The notes: generated by a model not told the origin, from the sequence alone. Shown: positions 53,794 to 63,106, counted from the stretch's first letter. The stretch is 64,000 nt of DNA from Lachnospiraceae bacterium (GCA_017938315.1 JAGBBV010000014.1:1-64000), one strand, 5' to 3'. Numbers and translations are program-made.

Positions 53794-54282
53794 ATGAGCA
53801 GCGACACACGGCCTTTAAAAAAAATAGAGGAATCATGGACGGAGCAGATTCATCTGCTTCGCTATGAAGATATTAATGGGGAGAATCGGTTGTTTGGAGG
53901 AAAACTGGTCTCCTGGATTGATGAGGTGGGCGGCATTGTTGCCAAACGCCATGCCGGCATGAAGGTAACCACCGCTTCTATTGATAACCTGCGTTTTAAG
54001 GAACCGGCACATCTTGATGACTTAATTGTCATTATCGGATATGTCACCTATGTGGGGAATACTTCCATGGAAGTAAGGGTAGATACTTATCTTGAAGAGA
54101 AAGACGGCACACGCCGCGCTATCAATCGGGCATATCTTTCTTTAGTGGGTCTGGATGATAATGGATGTCCTAAGCAAATTCCTTATGGGATAAGGGTTGA
54201 GACAGAGTCACAAAAAGGTGACTATGAAGGAGCCCTAAAAAGAATGGAACTTCGAAGAATACGCCAGACGGAAGGGTTTTAA
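53794..54282 (+). CDS. Acyl-CoA thioesterase (hotdog fold)
   Basis: A 162-residue single hotdog domain of the YciA/BFIT type. The segments NGENRLFGGKLVSWIDEVGG and TTASIDNLRFKEPAHLDDLI carry the central helix and dimer strand. In this family the Asp of W-x-D is catalytic. It hydrolyses acyl-CoA to acid plus CoA. Being divergent from iorA, aryl-acetyl-CoA is a conceivable substrate, but this is only positional. aggagg precedes the ATG. Confidence 0.9.
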   Translation: MSSDTRPLKKIEESWTEQIHLLRYEDINGENRLFGGKLVSWIDEVGGIVAKRHAGMKVTTASIDNLRFKEPAHLDDLIVIIGYVTYVGNTSMEVRVDTYLEEKDGTRRAINRAYLSLVGLDDNGCPKQIPYGIRVETESQKGDYEGALKRMELRRIRQTEGF

Positions 54283-54285
54283 AAA

Positions 54286-54312
54286 GAGGCTGTGAAAATA
54301 TTTCACAGCCTC
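54286..54312. terminator. Bidirectional terminator between thioesterase gene and ilvE
   Basis: A 12-bp perfect stem (54286-54297 with 54301-54312), loop of 3. On the minus strand five T's follow, for ilvE. It begins 3 nt after the thioesterase stop. Confidence 0.88.
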
Positions 54313-54327
54313 TCATACTTTATCTTA

Positions 54328-55353
54328 TTACTTTACTTCTACAATCCATCCTTCGGGAGCTTTAATGGTTCCCATCTGGATTCCTGTCAATGTTTCGTAT
54401 AACTTCTTGGTAATAGGTCCCATTTCGGTCATGCCGCTGGGCAGGCAAATTTCTTTGCCATGGTCAACAATCTTTCCTACGGGAGAGATAACTGCTGCGG
54501 TACCGCAAAGGCCACATTCTGCCATATCCTTTACTTCTTCTAACGGAATTACTCTCTCTTCTGCTTCCAGTCCAAGATATTCCTGTGCAACCTGAATTAA
54601 GGAACGTCTGGTGATAGAAGGTAAAATGCTCTTTGACTTAGGTGTTACTACCTTACCATCTTTGGTAACAAAGAGGAAGTTTGCTCCGCCTGTTTCTTCT
54701 ACATATGTTTTGGTTGCTGCATCCAGATACATATTTTCATCGTATCCCTGTTTATGTGCATCAACAATTGCGTGTAAACTCATTGCATAGTTAAGACCTG
54801 CTTTGATATGTCCTGTTCCATTGGGTGCTGCACGGTCAAAGTCACACACTCTGATGGTAAGGGGCTTTACGCCGCCTTTAAAATAAGGTCCTACCGGCGT
54901 AGTAAGTACACGGAACTGATATTCTTCCGCAGGTTTTACACCGATAACAGGGTTGCTTCCGAACATATAAGGACGAACATAAAGGGTAGCTCCGCTTCCA
55001 TAAGGGGGAACATATGCTTCGTTCGCTTTAATAGTCTTAAGAACTGCTTCTACAAATTTATCCTGAGGGAATACAGGCATTTCGAGACGAGCCGCACTCT
55101 GTGCCATTCTCTCCGCGTTTAAGTCAGGGCGGAAAGTAACAATCTTACCGTCTGCTGTTGTGTAAGCCTTCATTCCTTCAAAAACGGTCTGCGCATACTG
55201 TAATACGCCTGCACATTCGTTAATGACGACGTTAGCATCCTCTGTCAATATGCCCTCGTCCCAGGCGCCATTTTTAAAATTGGATACGAATCGGTAATCT
55301 GTTTGTACATAGCCGAATCCGAGATTAGCCCAATCGATGTTTTTCTTTTCCAT
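54328..55353 (-). CDS. ilvE: Branched-chain amino acid aminotransferase
   Basis: PLP enzyme of fold type IV, 341 residues, interconverting Leu, Ile and Val with their 2-oxoacids. It shows GLNYAMSLHAI (the catalytic Lys lies just before, in GHIKAG), EETGGANFLFV and SITRRSLIQVA. The N-terminal VFEGMKAYTTADGKI is typical of the longer bacterial class. aaggag precedes ATG. Single gene with its own terminator. Confidence 0.95.
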   Translation of the reverse strand: MEKKNIDWANLGFGYVQTDYRFVSNFKNGAWDEGILTEDANVVINECAGVLQYAQTVFEGMKAYTTADGKIVTFRPDLNAERMAQSAARLEMPVFPQDKFVEAVLKTIKANEAYVPPYGSGATLYVRPYMFGSNPVIGVKPAEEYQFRVLTTPVGPYFKGGVKPLTIRVCDFDRAAPNGTGHIKAGLNYAMSLHAIVDAHKQGYDENMYLDAATKTYVEETGGANFLFVTKDGKVVTPKSKSILPSITRRSLIQVAQEYLGLEAEERVIPLEEVKDMAECGLCGTAAVISPVGKIVDHGKEICLPSGMTEMGPITKKLYETLTGIQMGTIKAPEGWIVEVK

Positions 55354-55434
55354 AGTTTTGCGCTCCTTTTTGTATTTTAGTGTATTAAAGTATTGAAATT
55401 CTTTTCTATTATTATCCTTTTTTCTTAAAAAGTC

Positions 55435-55462
55435 AATAGCCTGTCACATCTGACAGGCTATT
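55435..55462. terminator. Hairpin after folA
   Basis: A 12-bp perfect stem (55435-55446 with 55451-55462), 4-nt loop, 4 nt from the folA stop. On the minus strand TTTTT follows after three bases. Confidence 0.78.
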
Positions 55463-55466
55463 ATTT

Positions 55467-55958
55467 CTATTTCTTTTTTTCATATTTAAGAAAGTGATAC
55501 GTCAAATCAAAGTATACCTGCTCATCACTATCTGCGGTAATCTCCCATTCCGGCATCTTGTCCAGATTGGGGAAATATGCATCCGCTTCATAAGCATGAT
55601 CAATCTTGGTTACATGAGCTACATTGCAGTAGGGAAGCATCTGTTTATAAATGCTGTCACCACCAATGATATATACATCTTCATCGTTATATTTTTTAAG
55701 TTCTTCCAAAAGTTCTTCCACGCTGTGAACTACAATGGCATCCTTTACTTTATAGTTTTGATTGGTTGACATAATAATATTTGTTCTATTTTTAAGAGGC
55801 ATTCCCTGGGGAAATGTTTCCAATGTCTTCCTTCCGAGAACCACTACTTTTCCGGTAGTTTCTTCCCTAAAAAATTTATGGTCTGCGGGAATTCTCACCA
55901 AAAGCTCATTTTTATTTCCAATAGCCCAATTTTCATCTACTGCAACAATTAAATTCAT
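55467..55958 (-). CDS. folA: Dihydrofolate reductase
   Basis: A 163-residue enzyme reducing dihydrofolate to tetrahydrofolate. The N-terminus is MNLIVAVDENWAIGNKNELL. The substrate-site region RIPADHKFFREETTGKVVVLGRKT is in its normal place, and IIGGDSIYKQML holds the NADPH loop. ATG 55958 has gagagga before it; the longer frame starts within thyA. It follows thyA, whose reaction produces the dihydrofolate it recycles. Confidence 0.95.
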   Translation of the reverse strand: MNLIVAVDENWAIGNKNELLVRIPADHKFFREETTGKVVVLGRKTLETFPQGMPLKNRTNIIMSTNQNYKVKDAIVVHSVEELLEELKKYNDEDVYIIGGDSIYKQMLPYCNVAHVTKIDHAYEADAYFPNLDKMPEWEITADSDEQVYFDLTYHFLKYEKKK

Positions 55959-55971
55959 GTTCTTATCCTCT

Positions 55972-56820
55972 CTAAATAGCAATCGGTATATTTAAAATCT
56001 GCTCTCCGGTTACATAATTTTCTACTTTTACGTCATTTCTTGTAAACTGATAGAAATCCTTAATCTCCGGATTTAACCAAAAGGTAGGTGCATCCAGACA
56101 TGGTCTGCTGATCAATTCTTCAATAATAGATACGTGGCGGTCATAGATATGTGCATCCGCAATTACATGTACAAGTTCACCTACATTCATGTCACACACC
56201 TGGGCAAGCATATGTACAAGCACTGCATACTGTACCACATTCCAGTTATTTGCCGCAAGCACATCCTGGGAACGCTGGTTCAAAATCGCGTTCAGTGTCA
56301 GCTTATCTTCCCCTTTTTTTTGTGTTACATTAAAGGTCATGCTGTAGGCACAGGGGTACAAATTCATTTCGTGTAAATCCTGATGCACGTAAATATTTGT
56401 CATGATACGACGGCTGAAAGGATTGTTCTTTAAATCATAAATAACCCTGTCCACCTGGTCCATCATACCTTCTTTATATTGGTGCTTTACACCAAGCTGA
56501 TAACCATATGCTTTACCGATAGAACCATCCTCATCTGCCCATTCATCCCAGATATGGCTGTGCAAATCATGAATATTGTTGGACTTTTGCTGCCAGATCC
56601 AAAGCATTTCGTCGGTGGCACTTTTCAGTGCTGTCTTTCTCAGGGTAAGAATGGGAAATTCTTTTGCCAAATCGTAACGGTTTACCACGCCGAACTTCTT
56701 GATGGTGTATGCCGGCGTTCCGTCCTCCCAACGGGGCCTTACCTTCTCCCCTTCCGTACTGGTTCCGTTTGTAAGAATATCTTTACACATATCGATAAAG
56801 ATTTTATCTGCCATACTCAT
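55972..56820 (-). CDS. thyA: Thymidylate synthase
   Basis: A 282-residue folate-dependent enzyme making dTMP from dUMP. The active-site Cys is in YPCAYSMTFNV, QRSQDVLAANNWNVVQYAVL follows, and the N-terminal phosphate-binding Arg region is FPILTLRKTALKSATDEMLW. aaagga precedes the start. Its stop is 13 nt before folA, an obvious functional pair. It is 20 nt after the beta-CASP nuclease gene. Confidence 0.95.
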   Translation of the reverse strand: MSMADKIFIDMCKDILTNGTSTEGEKVRPRWEDGTPAYTIKKFGVVNRYDLAKEFPILTLRKTALKSATDEMLWIWQQKSNNIHDLHSHIWDEWADEDGSIGKAYGYQLGVKHQYKEGMMDQVDRVIYDLKNNPFSRRIMTNIYVHQDLHEMNLYPCAYSMTFNVTQKKGEDKLTLNAILNQRSQDVLAANNWNVVQYAVLVHMLAQVCDMNVGELVHVIADAHIYDRHVSIIEELISRPCLDAPTFWLNPEIKDFYQFTRNDVKVENYVTGEQILNIPIAI

Positions 56821-56840
56821 AGTAATAGTTTCCTTTCATG

Positions 56841-58436
56841 CTAGTCCCATTTATCACAAAGGGAATTAATCTGATCTGCAAATTTGGCCAGGTCTTTATT
56901 GGCACCACCTTCGTTTTTACGGATAACTGCCATAAGTCTCTGACCTGCTGCCACAAGTCTGCTAAATACATCGGATACAGGTTTGGCTTTCTTCTTCACG
57001 TAAACAGGCATTGCTTCGTATTCCAGTTTGCCGGATGCCAGATTAAATTCCGTTCCGCTGTAAGGCGCATAAGCTTTAATACCATGCTCTACCTGTAAAC
57101 ATTCTGCAAAAGACTTACACACTTCATCCTCACCATGCACTACAAATACCTTACGGGGTTTCTCTTCAAATCCTTCAATCCATTCAATCAGACCATTCTT
57201 ATCCGCATGACCTGATAAGCCTGTCAGCGTACGGATGGTAGCACGCACTTCTATCGGCTCTCCAAACAGTTTTACTTCGTCAACACCTTCCACCAAAATT
57301 CTTCCCAAAGTGCCAACAGACTGATAGCCTACAAACAAAACCGTACTCTCCGGTCTCCAAAGATTGTGTTTCAAATGATGACGGACACGTCCTGCATCAC
57401 ACATACCGGAGGCTGAAATAATTACCTTCGGCGTAGTCTCAAAGTTAATAGCTTTTGATTCGTCACTGGTAATGGATAGCCTCAGTCCCGGGAAAGAAAT
57501 CGGATTAATTCCTTTCTTTACCAGTTCCATGGCTTCCTCATCAAAACAGATGCCTTCATTCTTATGGAAGATACCGGTTGCCTCCACTGCCAGAGGGCTG
57601 TCTACATAAACAGGAAAATCCTCATGACGCTGTATAAGCCTATCTTCTTTAATTTTTCTGATAAAGTAAAGCATTTCCTGGGTTCTTCCCACTGCAAACG
57701 AAGGAATGACTACATTTCCACCTCTATCAAAAGTCTCTTGTAAGATTTCTGTAAGTTCTTTAATATAGTCCGGTCTTTCTGCGGAATGTAGCCTGTCCCC
57801 GTAGGTAGATTCCATCACCACATAATCCGCATCTTTTGTAAATGCCGGATCGCGGAGAAGGGGTTGATTTTTATTTCCAATGTCACCGGAAAAAACTATC
57901 TTCTTGCTGACATTTTCCTCTGTCAGCCAAACTTCAATACTGGAAGAACCAAGAAGATGACCGATGTCCGTAAAACGGATTTTAACTCCGTCGCATATTT
58001 CTATTATCTCGTCATAAGGACAAGGTACAATTCTCTTAATGGCATCGTCTGCATTTTCCATATTAAACAGGGGCTCGTGAGGCTCTACATTACTGCTTCT
58101 CTTCGCCTTACGGTTCTTCCACTCCGCTTCCTGCATCTGAATATGTGCACAGTCACGAAGCATAATGCTACACAAATCGGCAGTAGCTACCGTAGAGAAA
58201 ATTTTGCCCTTAAATCCTCTTGCGGAAAGCAGTGGTAACATGCCGGAATGATCCACATGGGCATGGGTTAAAAACACATAATCTATGAGTGCTTCTGCCA
58301 CCGGGAGCGGTTTATTCTCAAGCACATTGATGCCCTGCTCCATACCGTAATCCACAAGAATATGCTTACCGCATGCATTTAGATAGTGGCAGCTTCCTGT
58401 TACCTCGTGTGCCGCACCGATAAACGTAAGTTTCAT
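56841..58436 (-). CDS. Metallo-beta-lactamase/beta-CASP RNA nuclease
   Basis: A 531-residue RNA-processing-type hydrolase. The HAHVDH metal motif is at 58-63, followed by further ligands in DIGHLLGS and SGDIG, then the beta-CASP region with IPSFAVGRTQE, SASGMCDAGRV and LTGLSGHAD. The RMMBL end is VFVVHGEDE. The C-terminal extension (about 470-531) is helical and basic. Members act on RNA ends; the exact target is not known. An extended -10 element (TGGTATAAT, complement near 58493-58500) lies upstream. ggagg precedes ATG. Confidence 0.9.
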   Translation of the reverse strand: MKLTFIGAAHEVTGSCHYLNACGKHILVDYGMEQGINVLENKPLPVAEALIDYVFLTHAHVDHSGMLPLLSARGFKGKIFSTVATADLCSIMLRDCAHIQMQEAEWKNRKAKRSSNVEPHEPLFNMENADDAIKRIVPCPYDEIIEICDGVKIRFTDIGHLLGSSSIEVWLTEENVSKKIVFSGDIGNKNQPLLRDPAFTKDADYVVMESTYGDRLHSAERPDYIKELTEILQETFDRGGNVVIPSFAVGRTQEMLYFIRKIKEDRLIQRHEDFPVYVDSPLAVEATGIFHKNEGICFDEEAMELVKKGINPISFPGLRLSITSDESKAINFETTPKVIISASGMCDAGRVRHHLKHNLWRPESTVLFVGYQSVGTLGRILVEGVDEVKLFGEPIEVRATIRTLTGLSGHADKNGLIEWIEGFEEKPRKVFVVHGEDEVCKSFAECLQVEHGIKAYAPYSGTEFNLASGKLEYEAMPVYVKKKAKPVSDVFSRLVAAGQRLMAVIRKNEGGANKDLAKFADQINSLCDKWD

Positions 58437-58542
58437 AGCAATTCCTCCCCTGTATCTTGATTTTTTGACAAAATGTTATTTTACATAAACAAATTATACC
58501 ATAGCCGAATAAAATATAGCAAATAATTCACAAGGACTTATC

Positions 58543-59130
58543 ATGATTCTTTCATTCACAGAATTTTTATTACTTATCTTTGCACTTTCACTGGATACCT
58601 ATACAGCCGGTATTTCTTACAGCATGGGCAAAGTACGCGTATCATTCCTATCCCTTCTGCTTATCTCTGCTGTTTCCGGGTTTATGCTCACCTTATCCTT
58701 TACCATGGGCAAATTCATTATTCCGTTTATACCATCTTCCTATTTAAAATTCTTCTCCTTCTTTCTCCTGTTTCTCCTTGCCTTATATAAGCTTTATGAT
58801 GCCTTTTCAGAAAAGCTTACATCTCCCGGGCCTTTGACCACAAACTCCATTTCCCGCAAGGTAAATACGAAAGACCTTCATATCCTCTCCCCCCGTGAAG
58901 CAATTTATTTGTCCCTGCTTTTATCCATTGACAGTTTATCTGCCGGGATCGGTAGTATGGCACCACTAATTCCTGTTATACTGATTTTCTTATTATCCGC
59001 TTTCATGCATTTTTGCGCCCTTTATCTTGGTCTTATCACCGGCAGGTTTATTTCATACAAGTCCTCTTCAAACTTTTCCTTCCTCTCAGCCATACTGCTC
59101 TTTTTGCTCGCATTTTTCAGACTTCTTTGA
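58543..59130 (+). CDS. MntP/YtaF-like membrane protein
   Basis: A 195-residue membrane protein with six helices in two related halves. Each half carries the family Asp motif: LSLDTYTAGISYSMG near 17-31 and LSIDSLSAGIGS in the second half. It belongs to the MntP manganese exporter/YtaF sporulation family; the two cannot be separated by eye. aagga precedes ATG. It is divergent from the nuclease gene, and its last 45 bases overlap the convergent Ca2+ ATPase gene. Confidence 0.82.
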   Translation: MILSFTEFLLLIFALSLDTYTAGISYSMGKVRVSFLSLLLISAVSGFMLTLSFTMGKFIIPFIPSSYLKFFSFFLLFLLALYKLYDAFSEKLTSPGPLTTNSISRKVNTKDLHILSPREAIYLSLLLSIDSLSAGIGSMAPLIPVILIFLLSAFMHFCALYLGLITGRFISYKSSSNFSFLSAILLFLLAFFRLL

Positions 59131-61791
59131 ATTTGCTGCAATCCGGTTTTCCAGATTATCCTGAAGAATCAGTACTTCATGAATGACAAGGGGCATACAT
59201 GATAGAATAAATAATCTTCCCCATTCCGCAAAGGTTAGTCTGCTTGTACCGAAGATTTGTACAAAATAAGGAATTTCCGTCACCAGCACCTGTAAAAATA
59301 TTCCAACAGCACCTGCAAAAAGCATATAACAGTTATCCAAATGTTTCATCTTAAATAAGGATTTGTTTACGTCCCTCATACCGATGGCATGTAACAGCTG
59401 GCTCATTCCAAGTACGGTAAATGCATGAGTCTGTGCTCTGCTAAGCACAGCTTTTATTCCCAGCATCTTTTCCATATTACCGATTGTCACCGGCAGATTT
59501 TCTCTCATCAGTTCTTCGTAGGGCACTGTCAAAAAAGCAAGCAGGCTGATTACTCCAATTACCACTCCGTAGCACAGCATGCAGGTAAGTCCGCCGCCTG
59601 AAAACATGCTCTCATTGCTTTTTCTTGGCTTTTCCCTCATCAGGGCATCACCATCATTTTTATCCACTCCGAGAGCAAGTGCCGGCAAGGAATCCGTAAT
59701 CAGATTTACCCATAAAATATGACTTGCTTTTAAAGGTGCCGGAAAACCGGCAAGCACCGCCACCAACATAGTGAGAATTTCTCCAAAATTAGAAGATAGG
59801 AGAAAAAGAATCGTTTTTCTGATATTCTCATATATTCCTCTACCTTCTTTCATCGCCTTTTCTATGGTTGCGAAATTGTCATCTACAAGCACCAAATCTG
59901 CTGCTGCTCTTGCCACATCCGTCCCTTCTTTTCCCATGGCAATCCCCACATCTGCTGCTTTTAAGGAGGGAGCATCATTAATGCCGTCTCCCGTCATAGC
60001 CACGATTTTACCCTTTGCACGCTGGGCTTCCACAATGCGTACTTTGTGCTGTGGCGAAACTCTCGCATAGACATGTATTTTATCCACTTCCCGGGCAAAC
60101 TCCTCCTGTGAGAGTGCATCAATCTGCGTGCCGGTCATACATTCTTCCCTGCTCTCTGCTATTCCCAGCTGCTTTGCAATGGCAAATGCGGTATCCACAT
60201 GATCTCCGGTAATCATAACCGTTTCCACATGGGCATTTTTAAAATTCTCTACTGCCTCCCTTGCCTCGTCCCTGGGCGGATCAATCATCCCCACAAGTCC
60301 TAAAAAAGTCATGTTTTTTTCATCCGTAAGTTCCCCATCACTTTTCATGGAAACAGCAAGTACACGCAGGGCAAGTCCTGCCATTTCCGAAATGGCATCC
60401 TTTACTTTTTTCTTCTCCCTTGCTGTAAATGCCACTTCTTTGTTCTGTGACCACATGTGGTCACAAAGGGTCAACATCTCATCCGCAGCTCCTTTGCAAA
60501 AGGATACTTTTTTTCCGTTATCCATGTGCACCGTAGTCATTCTCTTACGCTCTGAATCAAAGGCTCTCTCATCCACCCTTGGGCATTCTTTCTCCACCCG
60601 TTCTTTCGCATATCCGAAATCAAACGCCATATCAAGAAATGCAAGTTCCGTAGGATCTCCGATACGGTTTTCTCCAATAACGGCATCATTGCATAAAGTA
60701 CATGCTTTCAAAAAAAGTTCATGTCTCTTTCCATCCAGTTCATCTACTGTTATCCTCTTCCCGTCTATGTAGCACTCCTTGACAGTCATCTTATTTTTGG
60801 TAAGTGTACCTGTCTTATCGGAACAAACTACATTTACAGCCCCTAATGTTTCCACACTGGGAAGCTTCCTTACAATGGTATTTACTTTCACCATACGGGA
60901 AACACTAAGGGCAAGTACTATGGTCACTACAGCAGGAAGCCCTTCCGGTACCGCCGCCACTGCAAGTGAGATTGCTGTGAGAAGCATTTCCCCTACATTT
61001 CTTTTCTGCCATAGTGCTACCAAAAACAGGAACACACAAATTCCTACTGCCGCCATGCTAAGTACTTTCCCCAAATCTGCAAGACGTTTTTGTAAGGGCG
61101 TAAGCTCATTTCCTCCGGACTCTATCATGTCTGCAATTTTACCGATTTCTGTATTCATTCCCGTTGCCGTGACAATCCCCTCGCCTCTTCCATAAGTGAC
61201 GGAAGTTGTCATAAATGCCATGTTTACACAATCTCCTAATCCATGTCCTATTTCTGTCATTTGTTCTGATGACTTTTCAGTTGGAACGGATTCTCCTGTA
61301 AGAGCTGATTCTTCTATCTTTAAATTAACAGCTTGTACTAATCTGATATCTGCAGGAACCGCCCTGCCTGCCTCTAAATACACAATGTCTCCGGGAACAA
61401 GTTCTTCGCTGGGAACTTCTTTTTCCTTACCGTCCCTTTTAACAAGCGCCTTGGGGCTTGTAAGTTTTTTCAGTGCATCAATGGCACGCCTTGCCTTTCC
61501 CTCCTGAATTCCGCCAACAACAGCGTTTAATATAATTACCGCTCCAATAATTCCCGCATCACTGACTTCTCCCAAAAACAATGATACAGCAATGGCAGCC
61601 ATTAAAATATAGATCAGCGGATCATTTAGCTGTTCGAAAAAAAGTTGTACCAATCCTTTTTCCTTTTCTTCTTTTAACCTGTTTTCTCCGTATTTTTCCA
61701 GCCTTGCTTTTGCCTCTGCATCTGATAAACCTCTTTTCACATCCGCATCTAAGCTGATTTCTGTTTCCGCCACACTCTTTAAACTATACAT
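59086..61791 (-). CDS. Calcium-transporting P-type ATPase (type IIA)
   Basis: A 901-residue cation pump. The N-terminal P-type cytosolic part is followed by TGES (165-168), the calcium-site helix VPEGLPAV (281-288), the phosphorylation motif DKTGTLT (Asp325), VMITGDH and GDGINDAPSLKAADVGIAMG. The second cation-site helix WVNLITDSLPALALGVD follows, then four C-terminal helices. This is the SERCA/PMR1-like arrangement, exporting Ca2+ (or Mn2+) from the cytoplasm. Its Shine-Dalgarno is in a hairpin (61795-61839). Its 3' end overlaps the MntP/YtaF-like gene. Confidence 0.93.
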   Translation of the reverse strand: MYSLKSVAETEISLDADVKRGLSDAEAKARLEKYGENRLKEEKEKGLVQLFFEQLNDPLIYILMAAIAVSLFLGEVSDAGIIGAVIILNAVVGGIQEGKARRAIDALKKLTSPKALVKRDGKEKEVPSEELVPGDIVYLEAGRAVPADIRLVQAVNLKIEESALTGESVPTEKSSEQMTEIGHGLGDCVNMAFMTTSVTYGRGEGIVTATGMNTEIGKIADMIESGGNELTPLQKRLADLGKVLSMAAVGICVFLFLVALWQKRNVGEMLLTAISLAVAAVPEGLPAVVTIVLALSVSRMVKVNTIVRKLPSVETLGAVNVVCSDKTGTLTKNKMTVKECYIDGKRITVDELDGKRHELFLKACTLCNDAVIGENRIGDPTELAFLDMAFDFGYAKERVEKECPRVDERAFDSERKRMTTVHMDNGKKVSFCKGAADEMLTLCDHMWSQNKEVAFTAREKKKVKDAISEMAGLALRVLAVSMKSDGELTDEKNMTFLGLVGMIDPPRDEAREAVENFKNAHVETVMITGDHVDTAFAIAKQLGIAESREECMTGTQIDALSQEEFAREVDKIHVYARVSPQHKVRIVEAQRAKGKIVAMTGDGINDAPSLKAADVGIAMGKEGTDVARAAADLVLVDDNFATIEKAMKEGRGIYENIRKTILFLLSSNFGEILTMLVAVLAGFPAPLKASHILWVNLITDSLPALALGVDKNDGDALMREKPRKSNESMFSGGGLTCMLCYGVVIGVISLLAFLTVPYEELMRENLPVTIGNMEKMLGIKAVLSRAQTHAFTVLGMSQLLHAIGMRDVNKSLFKMKHLDNCYMLFAGAVGIFLQVLVTEIPYFVQIFGTSRLTFAEWGRLFILSCMPLVIHEVLILQDNLENRIAANSKKSEKCEQKEQYG

Positions 61792-61794
61792 AAA

Positions 61795-61839
61795 AATCCC
61801 TCCTGTCCTATGATTTTATATGCATGGACAAGAGGGATT
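61795..61839 (-). promoter_or_regulatory. Leader hairpin holding the ATPase Shine-Dalgarno / upstream terminator
   Basis: On the minus strand 61826-61839 pairs with 61795-61808 over 14 positions (13 Watson-Crick, one G-T), with a 17-nt loop. The second arm is GGACAGGAGGGATT, so the ribosome site aggaggga of the ATPase is inside the stem, and the arm is followed by TTT and the ATG. It lies 40 nt after the stop of the upstream gene, so it may be a terminator, a translation switch, or both. Confidence 0.75.
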
Positions 61840-61878
61840 ATTCTTTTTATTTGTACAAGCCTGACTGCTGTTTTTAAA

Positions 61879-63012
61879 TCAGCCTGTAGCCGGCACATAA
61901 TTATCTACATAACTGTAATCACACCAAACGCACTTGTAAGTGGTAAAACCACTGGAATTGCTTGTAGGTGAAGTAATAATTGCCTTATAGTTGTGATTCT
62001 GGGAATCAAGATCAATTAATTCCGCATAACTGCTTCCGCATGTACATACAAAGGAACGGATTCCTTTCTCACTACAAGTAGACTCTTTCAGCACATAAGA
62101 GGTATAGCTGTGCTGATGAGCTGTTGCAGCAGGAGTAGCACTTGGTCCGGCTGAAGCAGAAGGTGCTGCTGATGCAGAAGGTGCCACTGTGGCAGAGGGC
62201 TTCGCACTGGCCGATGCAGACGCTGAAGGGGTTGCTGATGCAGAAGGGGTTGCCGAAAGGGCATTTACCGGTCTTGAATCCAGTACCACACCACACACAT
62301 TACAAGTACGCTGCTCTCTTCCCAGCATAGTCGTAGTGGGCTGCTCAGCTATGGTCCAGTCCGTTGCGATATGTCCCAGTGCCGAAGTCGGCTCCGTATA
62401 AAAACTACCGCAAGTACAACTATATCGCTTAAGTCCTGCCAAAACACAACTGGGTTCTCTCACTACACTTGAAGTATAAACATGTACATGTTTCTCATCT
62501 TCATCTGTATTTCCATCGCCGTCTTTATCTTCGTAAAGAATCACTTCCTGTGCTATCACTTCATCACAGTAAATGCACTTCTTTACTTTGAGTCCATCCT
62601 CTTCTTTCGTTGCTTCCCTTACAAGCTTCCATTCATCTTCCACATGACCTGTAGAGGAAATATCTACATAATAGTAATCACCGCAATCGCAGGTATACAA
62701 AAGTCGTCCTGCCTGATAGCAGGTCGCTTTTTGCTCCACCTCTTCTTCATAATCATGCACATGATTAGGATCAAAACTCTCTGCCTCAATCCGGGAAGGT
62801 GTAGTCACAGGCACTGCTTCCGGTTCATTCTGTAGATTATTTTCCGCATCTTCCAAAATCACTTCCTTTGCCGGACTCATTTTTGCTTCTGCTACTTCCT
62901 CACCTGATTTTGCTCCGGATAGCGAATATCCAATAACACCTATGGTTGCCAGGCAGGCAATTACAGCCAATATTCCTAAAACTCCCGTAAGAAATTTTCC
63001 AATTCCACCCAT
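61879..63012 (-). CDS. Membrane-anchored protein with three His/Cys modules
   Basis: A 377-residue protein not recognised as a named family. An N-terminal helix (about 8-31) is followed by a linker, then three copies of one module: residues 84-153, 175-245 and 299-371. Each has H-x-H, then C after 11, C-x-C after 9, H after 12 (14 in copy 3) and C-x2-C after 22 (20 in copy 3). That gives eight potential metal ligands per module. Between copies 1 and 2 lies DKDGDGNTDEDE, resembling a calcium loop. Between 2 and 3 lies a Ser/Ala/Pro/Thr linker (about 252-298). An extended -10 (TGCTATACT) precedes it. Metal binding outside the membrane is my inference. Confidence 0.75.
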   Translation of the reverse strand: MGGIGKFLTGVLGILAVIACLATIGVIGYSLSGAKSGEEVAEAKMSPAKEVILEDAENNLQNEPEAVPVTTPSRIEAESFDPNHVHDYEEEVEQKATCYQAGRLLYTCDCGDYYYVDISSTGHVEDEWKLVREATKEEDGLKVKKCIYCDEVIAQEVILYEDKDGDGNTDEDEKHVHVYTSSVVREPSCVLAGLKRYSCTCGSFYTEPTSALGHIATDWTIAEQPTTTMLGREQRTCNVCGVVLDSRPVNALSATPSASATPSASASASAKPSATVAPSASAAPSASAGPSATPAATAHQHSYTSYVLKESTCSEKGIRSFVCTCGSSYAELIDLDSQNHNYKAIITSPTSNSSGFTTYKCVWCDYSYVDNYVPATG

Positions 63013-63106
63013 TTTCTATCTCCGTTACTTATCTTTTGCACAATGCAATCACTTATAGTAAGTATAGCACATCTGCTGACATTGAAAAAGGTAAATTTAT
63101 ACTTTG

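Noticed and set aside
62189..62401. Plus-strand frame with Ala-Asp-Ala-Glu-Gly repeats
   Set aside because: It is the antisense of the Ser/Ala/Pro/Thr linker of the His/Cys module protein.
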